Shown here piece by piece: positions 46,931 through 55,615 of a stretch of 64,000 nucleotides of DNA; the stretch's first letter is position 1, and each line of letters starts with the position of its first letter. The position numbers and the translations under genes are program-made. Source of the DNA: Sphingomonas lacunae. GTDB taxonomy: Bacteria > Pseudomonadota > Alphaproteobacteria > Sphingomonadales > Sphingomonadaceae. Location of the stretch: the NCBI RefSeq assembly GCF_012979535.1, contig NZ_CP053015.1, positions 558,001 to 622,000 of the forward strand, written 5' to 3'. The notes below the pieces were generated by a model. The model was not told the DNA's origin, did no database searches, and saw only the letters and a program-made list of their open reading frames with translations.

Positions 46931-47894
46931 GACGGTTGTTGCAGTCGATATTGGCGGAACCCACGCGCGCTTTGCCCTGGCTGAAATCGATAGCGGGCGG
47001 GTGATCTCACTTGGCGAGGCCGTGACGCTGAAGACCGCCGAGCATGCCAGTTTGCAGACGGCGTGGGAGGATTTCGGCCGGCAGGTCGGCGGCGCCCTGC
47101 CCCGCGCTGCCGCCATTGCCATCGCCTGCCCGGTGCGGGGCGACGTGCTGAAGCTGACCAATAATCCGTGGATCATCCGTCCGGCGCTGGTCAATGAAAA
47201 GCTCGGCGTCGACCGGCATGTGCTGATCAATGATTTCGAAGCGGTTGGCCATGCGGTGGCGCAGGCGGGCAGCGAGCATTTTGTCCACCTAACCGGGCCG
47301 GAGGACGACCTGCCCGACAGCGGCACCATTTCGATCATAGGACCGGGGACCGGGCTGGGTGTCGCGCACATCTGGCGCGGGTACGGCAGCTATCATGTGC
47401 AGGCGACCGAGGGAGGGCATATCGATTTCGCCCCATTGGATTCCATCGAGGATGCACTTCTGAAAGCGCTGCGACAGCGGTATCGCCGGGTATCGGTCGA
47501 GCGGATCGTGTCGGGGCCCGGCTTGCCTGACATTTATGCGGCGCTGGCGGCGATAGAGGGCCGTGCGGTCCATGCAATGGACGACAAGACGCTGTGGACG
47601 CTCGCGCTCGAAGGCAGCGACAGTCTGGCGACGGCGGCGGTGGACCGTTTCTGCATGGCGTTGGGCAGCGTGGCTGGCGACATTGCGCTGGCCCAGGGGG
47701 GCGGCGCCGTGGTCATCGCCGGCGGGCTCGGCCTCAGGATCAAGGACATATTGGTGCAATCGGGCTTTGCCGACCGGTTCCGCGCCAAGGGGCGGTTCGA
47801 GGGACTGATGGCCTCGCTCCCCGTCAAACTCATCACTCATCCGCAGCCCGGCCTGTTTGGCGCGGCGGCTGCCTTTGCACGGGATTTTGGCTGA
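46923..47894 (+). CDS. glk: Glucokinase
   Basis: ATP-dependent glucose kinase of the E. coli Glk family, 323 residues. The phosphate loop VDIGGTHARFALAE is at residues 8-21, followed by INDFEAVGHAV with the catalytic Asp region, and GPGTGLGVAHIW as the sugar-binding stretch. It overlaps zwf by eight bases and is followed by eda three bases later. It would phosphorylate glucose released by the alpha-glucosidases encoded upstream. Confidence 0.96.
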   Translation: MSETVVAVDIGGTHARFALAEIDSGRVISLGEAVTLKTAEHASLQTAWEDFGRQVGGALPRAAAIAIACPVRGDVLKLTNNPWIIRPALVNEKLGVDRHVLINDFEAVGHAVAQAGSEHFVHLTGPEDDLPDSGTISIIGPGTGLGVAHIWRGYGSYHVQATEGGHIDFAPLDSIEDALLKALRQRYRRVSVERIVSGPGLPDIYAALAAIEGRAVHAMDDKTLWTLALEGSDSLATAAVDRFCMALGSVAGDIALAQGGGAVVIAGGLGLRIKDILVQSGFADRFRAKGRFEGLMASLPVKLITHPQPGLFGAAAAFARDFG

Positions 47895-47897
47895 ACC

Positions 47898-48518
47898 ATG
47901 ACCGCCGCGATTGAACAGATCATGCTGACTGCCCCGGTGATTCCGGTCCTGGTGGTCGACGACGTCGCCCATGCGGTACCGATAGCCGAGGCGCTGGTGC
48001 GCGGCGGGCTCCCGGTGCTCGAAGTGACGTTGAGGACGGCAGCGGCGCTTGATGTGATTGCGGCGATGAAGACTGTGCCCGGCGCAATTGTCGGTGCCGG
48101 GACGGTGCTCAATCCGCAGGACCTCAACGCGGCGATCCATGCCGGAGCGACATTCATCGTTTCGCCCGGCCTGACCGAACCGCTGGGCAAGGCGGCAGTG
48201 GAAAGCGGCATTCCTTTTCTGCCGGGCACGGCCAATGCCGGCGACATGATGCGCGGACTCGACCGAGGCCTGAGGCACTTCAAATTTTTCCCTGCAGAAA
48301 CCAGCGGCGGACGGCCGGCATTAAAGGCTCTGATGGGCCCGTTTTCCGACGTGCGGATTTGTCCGACCGGTGGCATCACACTCGACAACGCCTCGGACTG
48401 GCTGGCGATCGAGCAGGTGCTGTGTGTCGGCGGCAGCTGGCTGGTCAAGCGCGGGGCGCCCGATGTGGCGGCGATCGAGGCTGCGGCACGGGCAGCGGCG
48501 GCGCTGACGAGGGACTAG
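47898..48518 (+). CDS. eda: KDPG aldolase (2-keto-3-deoxy-6-phosphogluconate aldolase)
   Basis: Class I aldolase that splits KDPG into pyruvate and glyceraldehyde 3-phosphate, completing the Entner-Doudoroff route; 206 residues. The Schiff-base lysine is K129 in [11 protein letters not shown], the catalytic glutamate is E42 in PVLEVTLRT, and the phosphate-binding loops GAGTVLN and CPTGGI are present. It starts three bases after glk and is followed by ppc 10 bases later. Confidence 0.96.
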   Translation: MTAAIEQIMLTAPVIPVLVVDDVAHAVPIAEALVRGGLPVLEVTLRTAAALDVIAAMKTVPGAIVGAGTVLNPQDLNAAIHAGATFIVSPGLTEPLGKAAVESGIPFLPGTANAGDMMRGLDRGLRHFKFFPAETSGGRPALKALMGPFSDVRICPTGGITLDNASDWLAIEQVLCVGGSWLVKRGAPDVAAIEAAARAAAALTRD

Positions 48519-48528
48519 GAGAAGGCGA

Positions 48529-51303
48529 ATGACCGGGCGGCTGCGCGAGCGACTGGGCGAATTGCACAAGCTGACGGCACAAACGCCGCTGTTCAACCCG
48601 GTGTTCCAGATGGGGCTCGATCTCTCACGCGATCTGGAGTCCGGGGTCTTGTCGCTCGACGACATGGCCAAAATGGTCGAGGAGTTGGGCTGCGAGGCCC
48701 TGCAGAGCCGGGCCCACCGACTCAACGCCCTGCTCGCGCCGATGGATGCAGCAGAAAACGAGCAGCGGATCGTCGCGCTGGTTGAGGCAAGCGCAGCGGA
48801 CGGAGACTTTGCCGCCTTTGCCGCGCGCTGGTCACGCCCGTTGCAGCATATTGTTTTCACCGGTCACCCGACATTTCTTCTGACCGCTGACGAGGCTGAT
48901 GCAGTGGCCATGGCGGCAAGCCAGGACGATGTCGGCCCTGCAATGTGCGTGATCAACACGACGCGGGCGCCGGTGACACTGGCTAGTGAGCATGGCGATG
49001 TACTCGACGCGATGCGGCAAGCGCAGGCGGCACGTAACCGGATCGTTACCACCATCCTGTCGGTGGCGGCCAAGGCCTGGCCAGCCCATTGGCGCAAGCT
49101 TAAGCCGCTGCCGTTCCGTTTCGCGACATGGGTCGGTTATGACATGGACGGGCGGACCGACATCGGCTGGGCAACCAGCATCCGCCACCGGTTGATTGAA
49201 AAAGCCGAACGGCTGGCGGGCTATGCCACGGCGCTGGCCAGTGTCGCGGCGACGAAAGATGTGCGCGCGACCCTGGTGGCAGCTGAAGAGGATGCGCGTG
49301 CGATGGCGGCGCTGTTTGCCGGCGACTTCGACAGCCCCGAAGCCCTGTCGGACGCGGCCAACCAACTGACGGCGGATCGGGCGAGCAAGCTGGCATCGCT
49401 GGAGCCAGTGATTACGGCGATAGAGGCGTTGGCGGGCGAGGCAGAGGAAGGCGATGCGCTGCTTTTGCTGACACAAGCCGCGGCGATGCGGGCCGACGGG
49501 CTCGGCATGGGCTGGATCCATTTCCGAGTGAACAGCGCGCAATTGCTCAATGCGATCCGGCGGCGGATCGACCCAGACAACCAGCTTGATCTGGCCAGCG
49601 GCACTGCGCTGGCGCGGCTACGCGACCTGTTGGCCACCGTGGAGCCACTGCGCAGCAACTTTGCCGCGCTGGCGATCGAAAATACGACGGCGGTCCGGCA
49701 GTTCCTGGCGATGGCCCAGATCATCCGCCATATCGATGGCGACGCGCCCATCCGGATGCTCATTGCCGAATGCGAAGAGCCGCAGACGGTGCTCGCCGCT
49801 CTCTATTTTGCACGTCTGTTCGGTATCGCCGACAAGGTCGATGTGTCGCCATTGTTCGAAACCGAGAGCGCAATGGAACATGGCGGTCGCTTCCTCGACG
49901 CTCTGCTCAGGGAGCCGGCCTATCAGGCCTATGTGAGGGCGCGAGGCAGGGTATCGATCCAGACCGGCTTCTCGGACGCGGGGCGCTTTGTCGGGCAGTT
50001 ACCGGCGGCTCTCGCCATCGAGCGGCTGCATGGGCGTCTAGCCGATGCGATGAAGGCGCATGGACTGTCTGACGTCGCCGCGCTGATTTTCAATACGCAT
50101 GGCGAGTCAATGGGGCGAGGAGCGCACCCGGCAACCATGACCGATCGGCTCACATATCCGATGAGCCTGTGGGCCAGGAACCGCTTTGCCACGCATGGCA
50201 TCGTGCTGGAACCGGAAATCAGTTTCCAGGGTGGCGATGGCTTCCTGCCGTTCCGCAACCCGTTGCTGGCGCTGGCGACACTGACGCGCATAGCTGAAGT
50301 TGAGAGCCAGCCAGCCGCAGCACAAGATGACCCCTTTTATAGCCGCACCGACCTGAGCCTCGATTTCTATCGCGGCATACGCCGGATGCAGCGCGATTTC
50401 CTCGCTTCGCGCAGCTATGCCCGGGCTATCACTGCCTTTGGACTTGGCCTGCTGAACGAAACTGGCTCGCGCAAATCGCGCCGCCAGTCTGACCTTGCCG
50501 CAGACCGGGAAATGAGCCTGCGTCAGATACGCGCAATTCCACACAATGCGGTTTTGCAACAGCTAGGTTATCCGGTGAACATCCTCGGCGGGACAGGCAC
50601 GGCGGCAAGCGAGGAATTGGAAGCGATCACCGCGCTGATTGCAGATAGCCCACGCGCCATGCAGCTGATGCGCATGATCCGCGCCTCAAACGCCCTCGCC
50701 AGCATCAAATCTGTTGCAGCCTATGGCGAACTTTTCAACAGTGCCTATTGGGCAAGCCGCCCCTATCGCGGCACCGAACCTCAACTGGAGAATGGTTGTC
50801 TGGCGCTTGCCGAACATCTGGTCGGCGATGACCGAACAGGGGCATTCCGCCGACTGGCAAGCCGACTGCGTATCGATGGCCTCAAGCTGCATCGCCTGTT
50901 GGCCCGCTTACCAGATGATCAGCCCGATCCACTGCGTGAGGAGCGGCGCCGTTCAATTGGCCTGCTCCACGCGATGCGACTGGCCCTGATGCAGCACATG
51001 TTCCTGCTGGCGGTCCAGATTCCGGCCTTTTCCCGATCCAACGACATCAGTCGTGATGATGTCTTGGCGATGGTCTTTTCTCTGCGCATCGAAGAGGCGC
51101 TGGCACAACTGCGTCGTGCCTATCCCGTATCAGGCCCGGCGATAAGCGACTTCCATATCGATGAACCCACCGATTATCCCGATGGTGAAGTTCAGGCCTA
51201 TGCTGGAATCCAGCGCCACTATATCGAACCCATGGAACGGGCATATGCCCTGTGTCTGCGTATCGGCACTGCCATAGCCAATCATTTCGGAGCACATGGC
51301 TGA
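48529..51303 (+). CDS. ppc: Phosphoenolpyruvate carboxylase (divergent)
   Basis: Carboxylates PEP to oxaloacetate to refill the TCA cycle; 924 residues. The first catalytic histidine is H113 in FTGHPTF, and RAIPH keeps the C-terminal arginine region. The region normally reading YSDSAKDAG is GFSDAGRFVG here, so the catalytic lysine (K546 in E. coli) appears to be Arg (codon 49984-49986). The histidine of HGRGGSIGRGG is kept (codon 50098-50100), but the loop is two residues shorter (HGESMGRGAHP). AGGAGAAGG precedes the ATG. It belongs to the zwf-glk-eda group. Activity needs testing given these changes. Confidence 0.85.
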   Translation: MTGRLRERLGELHKLTAQTPLFNPVFQMGLDLSRDLESGVLSLDDMAKMVEELGCEALQSRAHRLNALLAPMDAAENEQRIVALVEASAADGDFAAFAARWSRPLQHIVFTGHPTFLLTADEADAVAMAASQDDVGPAMCVINTTRAPVTLASEHGDVLDAMRQAQAARNRIVTTILSVAAKAWPAHWRKLKPLPFRFATWVGYDMDGRTDIGWATSIRHRLIEKAERLAGYATALASVAATKDVRATLVAAEEDARAMAALFAGDFDSPEALSDAANQLTADRASKLASLEPVITAIEALAGEAEEGDALLLLTQAAAMRADGLGMGWIHFRVNSAQLLNAIRRRIDPDNQLDLASGTALARLRDLLATVEPLRSNFAALAIENTTAVRQFLAMAQIIRHIDGDAPIRMLIAECEEPQTVLAALYFARLFGIADKVDVSPLFETESAMEHGGRFLDALLREPAYQAYVRARGRVSIQTGFSDAGRFVGQLPAALAIERLHGRLADAMKAHGLSDVAALIFNTHGESMGRGAHPATMTDRLTYPMSLWARNRFATHGIVLEPEISFQGGDGFLPFRNPLLALATLTRIAEVESQPAAAQDDPFYSRTDLSLDFYRGIRRMQRDFLASRSYARAITAFGLGLLNETGSRKSRRQSDLAADREMSLRQIRAIPHNAVLQQLGYPVNILGGTGTAASEELEAITALIADSPRAMQLMRMIRASNALASIKSVAAYGELFNSAYWASRPYRGTEPQLENGCLALAEHLVGDDRTGAFRRLASRLRIDGLKLHRLLARLPDDQPDPLREERRRSIGLLHAMRLALMQHMFLLAVQIPAFSRSNDISRDDVLAMVFSLRIEEALAQLRRAYPVSGPAISDFHIDEPTDYPDGEVQAYAGIQRHYIEPMERAYALCLRIGTAIANHFGAHG

Positions 51304-51337
51304 TGCACAGTGGGGCCTGGTAGCCGGCCAGTGCCGA

Positions 51338-51604
51338 CTACCGGAACCGCCGCCACCAGCGTGCCGTTGCAGTATTCTTGATCATGCGCACCTTGGTTTC
51401 GGCGGCGCTTTCCTCACGGTGACGCGACAGCCTTTCAAGCCGGGTCTCAAAGCGCGATGGGCGCTTGTCGCCAAGCCAAAGCGTGCGAAGCAGTTTCATC
51501 CATTGGCTCAAGGATTTGGGCGCAGATGTGCTGACGTGTTCGGTTTGTTTTCCCTGCGGCATTTTGGCGGCATGGCAGGGCATTCGTAACCAGTTGGTAA
51601 ACAT
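51338..51604 (-). CDS. Small basic hypothetical protein
   Basis: Open frame of about 88 residues, very rich in Arg and Lys (LRTLWLGDKRPSRFETRLER, ending ARWWRRFR). No family recognised. It fills the 353-base gap between ppc and the hydrolase gene. Start is uncertain: ATG at 51604, or ATG at 51583 without a visible ribosome site. A hairpin (GGTAG...CTACC, 51319-51342) lies over its stop, between it and the ppc end, which would suit converging genes. It may still be non-coding. Confidence 0.4.
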   Translation of the reverse strand: MFTNWLRMPCHAAKMPQGKQTEHVSTSAPKSLSQWMKLLRTLWLGDKRPSRFETRLERLSRHREESAAETKVRMIKNTATARWWRRFR

Positions 51605-51656
51605 TCGACGGGGCTTTCCTCTTGCGGCAAAATAATTGTCGGGACAGGGTGACTTC

Positions 51657-52550
51657 ATGTCAGAATCCCTTTCCCCGCTGCTCACTGGCCCGTCATCCCA
51701 CAGCTATGTCTCCCAACGGCTCAGGCTGCATTATGCTGATTGGGGCAACCCCGACGCGCCGCCCCTATTGCTGGTGCATGGCGGGCGTGATCATTGCCGC
51801 AACTGGGATTGGGTAGCGCAGGAATTGCGGCAGGATTGGCATGTTATCTGTCCAGACTTGCGGGGCCATGGTGACAGCCAGTGGGCACCGGACGGCAATT
51901 ATCCGATGGACGCCTTCGTCTATGATCTGGCACAGTTGGTTCATCAGCTTGATCTCGCACCGGTTACGATCATCGCCCATTCGCTCGGCGGCAATATTTC
52001 AAGTCGCTACACCGGCCTTTTCCCCGAAAACGTCGCCAAGTTGGTGTGTATCGAGGGACTGGGACCGTCACCGGCCGTCCGGGCCGAACGGGAAGCAGCG
52101 GGCACCCGGCAGCGCTTCAGGAAATGGATCGAGGACAAGCGGGCAGCGGCCCAGCGACAGGTACGGCGTTACCCGACAATCGAGGCCGCCTATGCCCGGA
52201 TGAAGGAAGAGAACAAGCATCTCAACGACGAGCAGGCACGGCACCTGACGGTGCATGGCGTGAGCCGCAACGAGGACGGTAGCTGGAGCTGGAAATTCGA
52301 CAATTATCTTAACGTCTGGCCAGTGTTCGACCTGCCATTTGAACAGTTGACTGAAATCTGGTCAGCCATAACGTGTCCCACCCTGCTGCTCTATGGGGCA
52401 GACAGCTGGGCGTCGAATCCCGAGAAGGACGGGCGTATCGCCCATTTCAGCAATGCGCAGGTGGTCGAGTTCGCGAATGCGGGGCACTGGCTGCATCACG
52501 ACCAGTTCGACCGCTTCATGACGACGGTGCGGGATTTTTTGGCGGAGTAG
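51657..52550 (+). CDS. Alpha/beta hydrolase
   Basis: Cytoplasmic hydrolase of 297 residues. Landmarks: oxyanion motif LLLVHGGRDHCRNWDW, nucleophile elbow IAHSLGGN, acid region LLYGADSW, and histidine in NAGHWLHHDQ. The ATG at 51657 follows AGGGTGACTTC. It resembles epoxide hydrolase/haloalkane dehalogenase-like and ester-cleaving members; the sequence alone does not fix the substrate. It stands alone on the plus strand, with the lipoprotein gene converging on its end. Confidence 0.87.
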   Translation: MSESLSPLLTGPSSHSYVSQRLRLHYADWGNPDAPPLLLVHGGRDHCRNWDWVAQELRQDWHVICPDLRGHGDSQWAPDGNYPMDAFVYDLAQLVHQLDLAPVTIIAHSLGGNISSRYTGLFPENVAKLVCIEGLGPSPAVRAEREAAGTRQRFRKWIEDKRAAAQRQVRRYPTIEAAYARMKEENKHLNDEQARHLTVHGVSRNEDGSWSWKFDNYLNVWPVFDLPFEQLTEIWSAITCPTLLLYGADSWASNPEKDGRIAHFSNAQVVEFANAGHWLHHDQFDRFMTTVRDFLAE

Positions 52551-52557
52551 GGTGGGA

Positions 52558-53064
52558 CTATAATTTGGTCCCGGTGATGTCTGCCGGAGGGTCGCCGAGC
52601 ATGAAGCCGGTCAGGCTGCGACCATCGGGACTGACCTCAAAGGTGAAGTCATCGGGTGACCATGTCGGGTATCTGGCCCGATCCACTGTGCATTGCATGG
52701 AGAGTCTGCTCCCCGTTCGGATGCCCACGCAGTCCTGTTCAGCTTCCCCCTGCCGCTCGACAATGGTGCCGGGACTGTCGACTTGGGTTATGTTGAGGGA
52801 CACATCGTAGCGATCGGTCTGCTGACCCGGTGAAATGAGGAATGTCCCGCTGAACCGACACTGATAGTTGGGGTGGCACTGATAGTTGACGGTGCTCCAT
52901 CGCCACATGCCTGAAAAAAGGTCAGGGGCAGCAGGGGTAGGAGCGGACTCGTTCCGGTCTGCGCTCGTGTTGTCGCCAGCCCTTTCGCCGCGCCCATCTG
53001 ATCTCCGTTCCGCTGGTCCACAGGCAGTCAAAAACAGCACCAGAAGCAAAACCGATTTGCGCAT
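52558..53064 (-). CDS. Predicted lipoprotein of unknown function
   Basis: About 168 residues with lipoprotein signal MRKSVLLLVLFLTAC (lipobox LTAC), a Ser/Asp/Pro-rich linker to about residue 48, then a compact cysteine-containing domain (YQCHPNYQCRFSGTF, EQDCVGI, SMQCTVD) likely stabilised by disulfides, with Trp-rich SGMWRWSTVNY. I do not recognise the family. The ATG at 53064 is preferred, as AAGGG lies five bases before it; a GTG at 53070 overlaps that site. Confidence 0.75.
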   Translation of the reverse strand: MRKSVLLLVLFLTACGPAERRSDGRGERAGDNTSADRNESAPTPAAPDLFSGMWRWSTVNYQCHPNYQCRFSGTFLISPGQQTDRYDVSLNITQVDSPGTIVERQGEAEQDCVGIRTGSRLSMQCTVDRARYPTWSPDDFTFEVSPDGRSLTGFMLGDPPADITGTKL

Positions 53065-53150
53065 GCTCACCCTTCCCCATCAGGACAGCCATCCCAAGGG
53101 TGTAACCTCGACCAGGAAACGCTGCAATTGTGAAAGCCGACTGGCGCGGA

Positions 53151-53930
53151 TCAGCCCTGTTCGCGACCGCGCTCCATGACTGCCTTGCGCCTCGCTTCCA
53201 CATCACCCGCCTCGACCTGGCTGTTGGCTTCACGGGACAGCCTTGCTTCAAGCGCCATGCCATCTCCAAAGCTGGTGGCATAGCCGGCGTTGATCAGTTG
53301 CTTGTAGGCCCGGCTCATATGGGACTCGACCGTAGCCATGTCCTGAGCCAGCCTGACCGCAGTGGGCAACAGCTCCTCCGGGGCGACGATACGGTTGAGC
53401 AGGCCCCAGCGCTCAGCCGTCGCCGCGTCAAGGAAATTGCCCGACAGCGACAATTCGCGGGCCCGATAAATGCCGATGGTCCGCGACAGCTTTTGCGACA
53501 GGCCCCAACCCGGCATGATGCCAACGCGGGCATGGGTGTCGGCAAAGCGGGCGTTGGTCGAGCCGATCAGCACGTCACAGGCAAGGGCGACTTCAAAGCC
53601 GCCGGTAATGGCGACACCGTTGATTGCGCCGATCACCGGTTTGGTGCAGCTTTCGATGGCGAGCACCGGGTTGGCTTCGGCCTCGGTTGCGTTGGCGGCA
53701 CCGAGATTGCTGGTATCAGCCCCCAGTTCCTTGAGGTCGAGGCCGGCGGTGAAGGCGCGTTCACCCGCGCCGGTGAGCACAATGGCGCGCACGCTGTCGT
53801 CGGCTTCAACTGCGCGCATGACGGCGGCGAGGTCGGCGCGGAGTGCCTTGGAAAGCGCATTCATCGCCTCGGGGCGATTGAGGGTGACGATAGCAACCGG
53901 TCCGTCGCGGGTGATGGTGACAAGGGACAT
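53151..53930 (-). CDS. Enoyl-CoA hydratase/isomerase family protein (first)
   Basis: Crotonase-fold protein, 259 residues. The CoA oxyanion segments are clear: RAFTAGLDLKELG and AINGVAITGGFEVALACD. The first catalytic Glu is kept (GGFEVAL), but the second, normally in a PE-x-x-LG stretch, is His in ADTHARVGI, so dehydration/hydration chemistry is doubtful; isomerase, thioesterase or hydrolase chemistry is possible. It follows the second crotonase gene by 12 bases, under an IclR regulator on the same strand. Confidence 0.85.
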   Translation of the reverse strand: MSLVTITRDGPVAIVTLNRPEAMNALSKALRADLAAVMRAVEADDSVRAIVLTGAGERAFTAGLDLKELGADTSNLGAANATEAEANPVLAIESCTKPVIGAINGVAITGGFEVALACDVLIGSTNARFADTHARVGIMPGWGLSQKLSRTIGIYRARELSLSGNFLDAATAERWGLLNRIVAPEELLPTAVRLAQDMATVESHMSRAYKQLINAGYATSFGDGMALEARLSREANSQVEAGDVEARRKAVMERGREQG

Positions 53931-53942
53931 GGGGTTCTCCGT

Positions 53943-54743
53943 TCAGCGGCCGCTGTAGGTCGGGCGGCGCTTTTCGAGGAAGGCGGTCATCGCCTCGATA
54001 TGGTCCTGCGTTGCGCCGAGCACGACCTGCTGCCGGTCCTCGACCGCCATGGCGGCTTCTAGACTGGGGGCGTCGATGGCGAGGCCGAGCGCCTGTTTCG
54101 ACAGGCGCAAGCCCCATGGGGCGGTGAGGAGCATTTCGTCAGCCAGAGCGAGACCGGCTTCCAGCAGCTTGTCCTCGTCGACCACATCGCTGACCAGACC
54201 CGAGCTGAGCGCCCGGTCGGCGTGGATGAAGCGGCCGGTGAGGATCATTTCCGACGCGAGGCTGGCACCGACGAGGCGCGGGAGGAAGTAGCTCGACGCC
54301 ATGTCGCAGCCGCCAAGGCCGATCCTGATATAGGCGGCATTGGCGCGGAGCGACGGTGCGGCAATACGGACATCGCTGGCGAGCAACAGCGACAGGCCGC
54401 CGCCACAGGCCGCGCCCTGGGCAAGCGCAATGATAGGCTGGGGGCAGGCGCGCATCTTGCGATAGATGTTGCCGATATTGGTCTGGGTGCGCAGCGTGCG
54501 CAGGACCGGGGTTTCGTCGCTGGACTTGCCATCCATCGAGGATTTGATGTCGAGACCGGCACAGAAAGCGCGTCCGGCGCCCCTCAGGATGACCACGCGG
54601 ACGTCGAGCCGTTCGGCCAAGCCGCCGAAATAGTCATTGAGGGCTTGGGTCAGCTCGGCGTTGAGCGAGTTGAGGGCATCGGGCCGGTTGAGCGTGACAA
54701 TCTCTATCTCGCCGCGCTTTTCGATCAACAAGGTGTCGCTCAT
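53943..54743 (-). CDS. Enoyl-CoA hydratase/isomerase family protein (second)
   Basis: Second crotonase-fold protein, 266 residues. CoA-binding features are present (AFCAGLDIKSSM, AQGAACGGGLSLLLASD), but neither catalytic Glu of enoyl-CoA hydratase is seen: the first position is Leu in GGGLSLL and the second Tyr in AAYIRIGLG. It therefore probably does something other than simple hydration. The ATG at 54743 has GGAGAGGGAG upstream and lies two bases after the iclR stop; a GTG at 54749 would overlap it. Same operon as the regulator and the first crotonase gene. Confidence 0.85.
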   Translation of the reverse strand: MSDTLLIEKRGEIEIVTLNRPDALNSLNAELTQALNDYFGGLAERLDVRVVILRGAGRAFCAGLDIKSSMDGKSSDETPVLRTLRTQTNIGNIYRKMRACPQPIIALAQGAACGGGLSLLLASDVRIAAPSLRANAAYIRIGLGGCDMASSYFLPRLVGASLASEMILTGRFIHADRALSSGLVSDVVDEDKLLEAGLALADEMLLTAPWGLRLSKQALGLAIDAPSLEAAMAVEDRQQVVLGATQDHIEAMTAFLEKRRPTYSGR

Positions 54744-54745
54744 CG

Positions 54746-55504
54746 TCACTCCCTCTCCTGTCCCGCAGTCCGTGCTTCGGCCATGATGTCCCGGCCAATA
54801 GCGGCGACCCCTGACGCATCATGCCGGCCGGCAAACAGCGACGCCGACAGGCAGTAGCGTGGTGGGGCACCCGGTTCTGGCACCACGGCGGCGACCGTCA
54901 CGATGCCAGGGTTGAGCCATTGGTCGTCAACGGCATAGCCAAGCCGTGCGGCCTCATGCACCTGTGAGACGTAGCTATCGGCATCAAGCGCCGACGGCCA
55001 GCGCACGCCGGCATGGGCAGCGCGCAAGGTGGTAGCATCGGCAGCGCGGGCGGCGAGGAGGGCCCGGCCGGTCGAGCCGGCGCCGACCGGCTGGCGCTGC
55101 CCCACAGCCATGTGGATGCGGGTGGCGGCTTCACTTTCGGCCAGTGCGAGCAGCAGCAGGCGACCACTGTCAGCGGCCCGCCAGAGACCAATGGCGGCAT
55201 CATGCCGTTCGGCCAACCGTTCCATCACAGGACGCAGCGCCGCAACCATCGTATCACCGCGCAGGGCCATGCGGGCGAAGTCGATCGAGCCGAGGCCGAT
55301 GCGATAGGTTTTGGTGGCCTCGTCGAAATCAACCAGCCCTTCGGCGACCAAGGTGCGGGCGAGGTTGAAGGTGCTCGACGGGCTCAGGTCGAGGGCCCTC
55401 GCGATGGCGGTCACCCCCATGGATTCGCCCGATTTCCCGAGCAGCCGCAGGATCGAAATAGAGTGCGAGACAGAGGGGACTTTTGTGGGTGGTCGGGGTG
55501 CCAT
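54746..55504 (-). CDS. IclR-family transcriptional regulator
   Basis: Regulator of 252 residues: N-terminal winged helix (SVSHSISILRLLGKSGESMG, DLSPSSTFNLARTLVAEGLV, about residues 10-65) and C-terminal effector domain (RIHMAVGQRQPVGAGSTGRALLA, IVTVAAVVPEP). It heads a minus-strand group with two crotonase genes and faces the acyl-CoA degradation operon across a palindrome that is probably its operator. It likely responds to an acyl-CoA or aromatic acid intermediate of the pathway (inference). Confidence 0.92.
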   Translation of the reverse strand: MAPRPPTKVPSVSHSISILRLLGKSGESMGVTAIARALDLSPSSTFNLARTLVAEGLVDFDEATKTYRIGLGSIDFARMALRGDTMVAALRPVMERLAERHDAAIGLWRAADSGRLLLLALAESEAATRIHMAVGQRQPVGAGSTGRALLAARAADATTLRAAHAGVRWPSALDADSYVSQVHEAARLGYAVDDQWLNPGIVTVAAVVPEPGAPPRYCLSASLFAGRHDASGVAAIGRDIMAEARTAGQERE

Positions 55505-55516
55505 TGCGCTCCATTA

Positions 55517-55536
55517 CCATTCACAATGGTGAATGG
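55517..55536. promoter_or_regulatory. Palindromic operator in the iclR/SDR divergent gap
   Basis: CCATTCAC-AATG-GTGAATGG: perfect 8-bp arms around four bases, 13 bases upstream of the iclR start and 80 bases upstream of the SDR gene. Position and form suit an IclR binding site controlling both directions. Confidence 0.65.
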
Positions 55537-55615
55537 CAATTCTCTATCTTGAACAAACGGGCAGCACTGCGCTACGGCATGAATGAGAGACAAGACTCGC
55601 ATGCGGGAGAACGAG

